A DNA stretch of 16,508 bases from an uncultured Clostridium sp. (GTDB lineage Bacteria; Bacillota; Clostridia; Clostridiales; Clostridiaceae): the NCBI RefSeq assembly GCF_937920395.1, contig NZ_CALEVF010000014.1, positions 1 through 16,508 of the forward strand, written 5' to 3'. The position numbers and the translations under genes are program-made. Positions 14,883 to 16,508 of this stretch are shown one piece after another; positions within the stretch are counted from its first letter, which is position 1; every line of letters starts with the position of its first letter. Under the pieces are notes generated by a model that worked only from the letters and a program-made list of their open reading frames with translations, did not search any database and was not told the origin of the DNA.

Positions 14883-15314
14883 ATGTTTGATATTGAATCA
14901 AGTGTGTGTTTTATAAATAGTAAGACATCTAAAAAAATGGTGAATATGTTTAATGAAAGATTAATTCCACTTGGTGTAACCAGGGTTCAGTGGATAGCTA
15001 TGTATTATTTATTAAAATATGGAGACCTCAGCCAACATGAATTAGGAGAAAGAATGGACATTAAAGAGTCTACTGTTGCAAGGCTTTTAGATAGAATGGA
15101 AGAGGAGGGCTTAATTAAAAGATCTAAGGCAAGGGAAGACAAAAGAGTTACATATATTAATCTTACCCATAAAGGTAGAGAGAGAATTGAAGAGCTTTTA
15201 CCAGAAGGACAAAAAATGAGCAAGCTTTTTTCAATGAGCATTACAGAAGAGGAAATCCAAGTATTTAAAAGAGCACTTCAAAAATTCCTGGGAAATTACT
15301 ATCTATACCAGTAA
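14883..15314 (+). CDS. MarR-family transcriptional regulator
   Basis: This 143-residue protein is a full-length MarR regulator: an N-terminal dimerisation helix, VTRVQWIAMYYLLKYGDLSQ, the helix-turn-helix ELGERMDIKESTVARLLDRM (about 54-73), and the wing with the typical D-R pair (REDKRVTYINLT, about 81-92). MarR proteins bind palindromic operators as dimers and usually repress their own gene and neighbours in response to small aromatic compounds, oxidants or metals. There is a lone Cys at residue 9, so thiol sensing is possible but unsupported. GGGAGG stands before the ATG. The multicopper oxidase gene follows 111 bases downstream, with a palindrome over its likely promoter, so it is the most probable target. 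The inducer is unknown. Confidence 0.93.
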   Translation: MFDIESSVCFINSKTSKKMVNMFNERLIPLGVTRVQWIAMYYLLKYGDLSQHELGERMDIKESTVARLLDRMEEEGLIKRSKAREDKRVTYINLTHKGRERIEELLPEGQKMSKLFSMSITEEEIQVFKRALQKFLGNYYLYQ

Positions 15315-15382
15315 AGGCTGGGCTTCAAATATTCGCTGTTATGCAGATTAAACTTGAAGAGTTTGTGCTAATAACACTTCTA

Positions 15383-15402
15383 TTGAATATTATAATATTG
15401 AA
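15383..15402. promoter_or_regulatory. Palindrome over the likely promoter of the multicopper oxidase gene
   Basis: A 20-bp palindrome with one symmetrical mismatch (TTGAATATTA / TAATATTGAA) lies 23 bases upstream of the oxidase start and contains TATAAT (15391-15396), a good -10 match. No convincing -35 is seen. Overlap of a two-fold symmetric site with a -10 is what a repressor operator looks like, and a MarR gene is directly upstream. AT-rich DNA yields such palindromes by chance, so this is a candidate only. Confidence 0.45.
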
Positions 15403-15425
15403 TTAATTTTTTAGGAGGAATATAT

Positions 15426-16318
15426 TTGGTTATTACACCTGATGTTTCAAATCTATCTTTTAAAATGAGAAATGGTATTAAGTATTTTGAATTGATAGCA
15501 GAAAAAGTAAAACAAGAAATATTACCAGGCTTATATATAAATGGATTAGGATACAACGGTAATATACCAGGCCCTACAATACAAGTATATCCGGGAGATT
15601 ATGTGAACTTAAGGATATATAATAAACTAGATGAACCAACAAGTGTACATTGGCATGGGTTAGACATACCAAATTTAATGGATGGAGTTCCAGGCGTTGA
15701 ACCATCGCCACAAATATTATCTGGAAGTTATTTTGATTATTATTTTAGAATTATAAATCCACCAGGAACTCATATGTACCACACTCATATGGACTCAAGT
15801 AAACAGGAAATGATGGGGTTAGGTGGAGGTTTCATTATTTTAGATCCATATGAGACCGATAGGATAATCCAGAAAGATTATTTTATTATGCTTCATGAAT
15901 TTCATCTAAAGGATCTCAAAATGCAAGAGGTAAAAAAAGGCACCTACGATATTGATCCCATGTCTCATGATTTCAATTTTTTTACTATGAATGGTAGATG
16001 TTATCCATATACTACACCATTAGAAGTAATGAAAGGAGATATGGTAAGAATAAGGTTAGGGAATATAGTATGGATCCTCACCCAATCCATATTCATGGGC
16101 ACCAATTTTTGGTATCTGCATCGGATGGCAATACTATACCATGCTATGGTAGATTGAAGAAAAATACAATACTAGTTGCTTCAGGTGAAACCTGGGATAT
16201 TGAGTTTAAGGCAAATAATCCAGGCGTATGGCCCTTTCACTGCCATATTCCACATCATATGTCCAATAATATGACTAGTAAAATGGGTGGTATGTTTACA
16301 ACTATTGTTTGTAAATAG
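15426..16318 (+). pseudogene. Two-domain multicopper oxidase (laccase-like), frameshifted
   Basis: All four copper-ligand motifs of multicopper oxidases are present: HWHGL (H75, H77) and YHTHMD (H119, H121) in the first frame, then HPIHIHGHQF and HCHIPHHMSNNM, with the axial Met, in the second. The first frame (TTG at 15426, AGGAGG upstream) loses homology after RIRLGNI near 16067. The second picks up at SMDPHPIHIHGH from 16067 and ends at 16318. A one-base deletion near 16064-16069 therefore breaks the gene; the repaired protein would be about 297 residues, with two cupredoxin domains, like small laccases. Both halves are otherwise clean, so the change is recent or a sequencing error. No signal peptide or Tat motif is visible at the N-terminus. 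Copper oxidation or detoxification is the likely role. Confidence 0.87.
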
Positions 16319-16508
16319 ATAAGATATAGTAATACTAAACGGAGCCATTAAACCATATTTAGATTTATTGTATATAATGGTATAACTTACTCGGAAGTTG
16401 TTTCGCAGTCTTATATACTCGCGTAGCAATTATACTATTTAAAAACAATATAAATCGGAATTTGTCAACATAGTTGTCGCATTTTTTAATTTCAACCTTT
16501 TTATGATG

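Noticed and set aside
15322..15360. Inverted repeat CTTCAA...TTGAAG after the MarR gene as a terminator
   Set aside because: Six base pairs around a loop of more than 20 bases, without a T tract, is too weak.
16319..16508. Gene, terminator or promoter in the last 190 bases
   Set aside because: Only short stems (such as CCATTA/TAATGG with a 25-base loop) and a lone TTGACA on the minus strand without a matching -10 were found; no frame with a plausible start.

Overview
The window is low-GC, AT-rich DNA with strong AGGAGG-type ribosome binding sites and several GTG/TTG starts. That, with FixC/FixX-type electron-transfer proteins, points to a Firmicute of clostridial type. The species cannot be named from the sequence. 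A full menaquinone pathway is uncommon in the clostridia, so the host is probably a lineage with some quinone-linked respiration.

Layout. (1) Bases 1-1580, plus strand: the end of a fix-type operon, fixC (only its first few codons missing) and fixX, closed by a perfect 20-bp hairpin. (2) Bases 1631-2585: about 950 bases with no intact gene. It holds gene debris: a short C-terminal fragment, a frameshifted single-helix membrane protein on the minus strand, and a remnant resembling the start of the polyprenyl diphosphate synthase HepT. (3) Bases 2586-3791, plus strand: a DoxX-family quinone-linked membrane protein broken by a one-base insertion, then an exported YtkA/FixH-like protein with a Met-rich, copper-type loop. 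A perfect 16-bp hairpin separates these from the convergent men operon. (4) Bases 3887-12128, minus strand: an intact eight-gene men operon, menF-menD-menH-menB-menE-menC-menI-menA, covering every step from chorismate to demethylmenaquinone. Intergenic gaps are 1 to 24 bases. A small Cys-rich membrane protein lies just upstream on the same strand (12202-12375). (5) Bases 12600-14730, plus strand, after a divergent control region: two CcdA-type membrane thiol transporters and a membrane-anchored TlpA/ResA thioredoxin. (6) Bases 14883-16318, plus strand: a MarR-type regulator and a two-domain multicopper oxidase broken by a one-base deletion. The last 190 bases hold no recognisable gene.

How the parts fit. 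The men operon makes the quinone. FixC/FixX belong to a complex that passes electrons to quinone, and DoxX proteins are also quinone-linked. The CcdA/TlpA set carries reducing power across the membrane to exported thiols, as in cytochrome c or copper-site assembly. The Met-rich YtkA-like protein, the Cys-rich peptide and the multicopper oxidase all suggest copper handling. A combined quinone, copper and extracytoplasmic-thiol redox island is an inference from content and adjacency.

A clear pattern is that all eight men genes are intact, while the accessory genes on both sides include several frameshifted or truncated ones. Either these are sequence errors or the accessory redox functions are decaying while menaquinone synthesis is kept. 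Menaquinone methyltransferase (MenG/UbiE) and a complete polyprenyl diphosphate synthase are not in the window.
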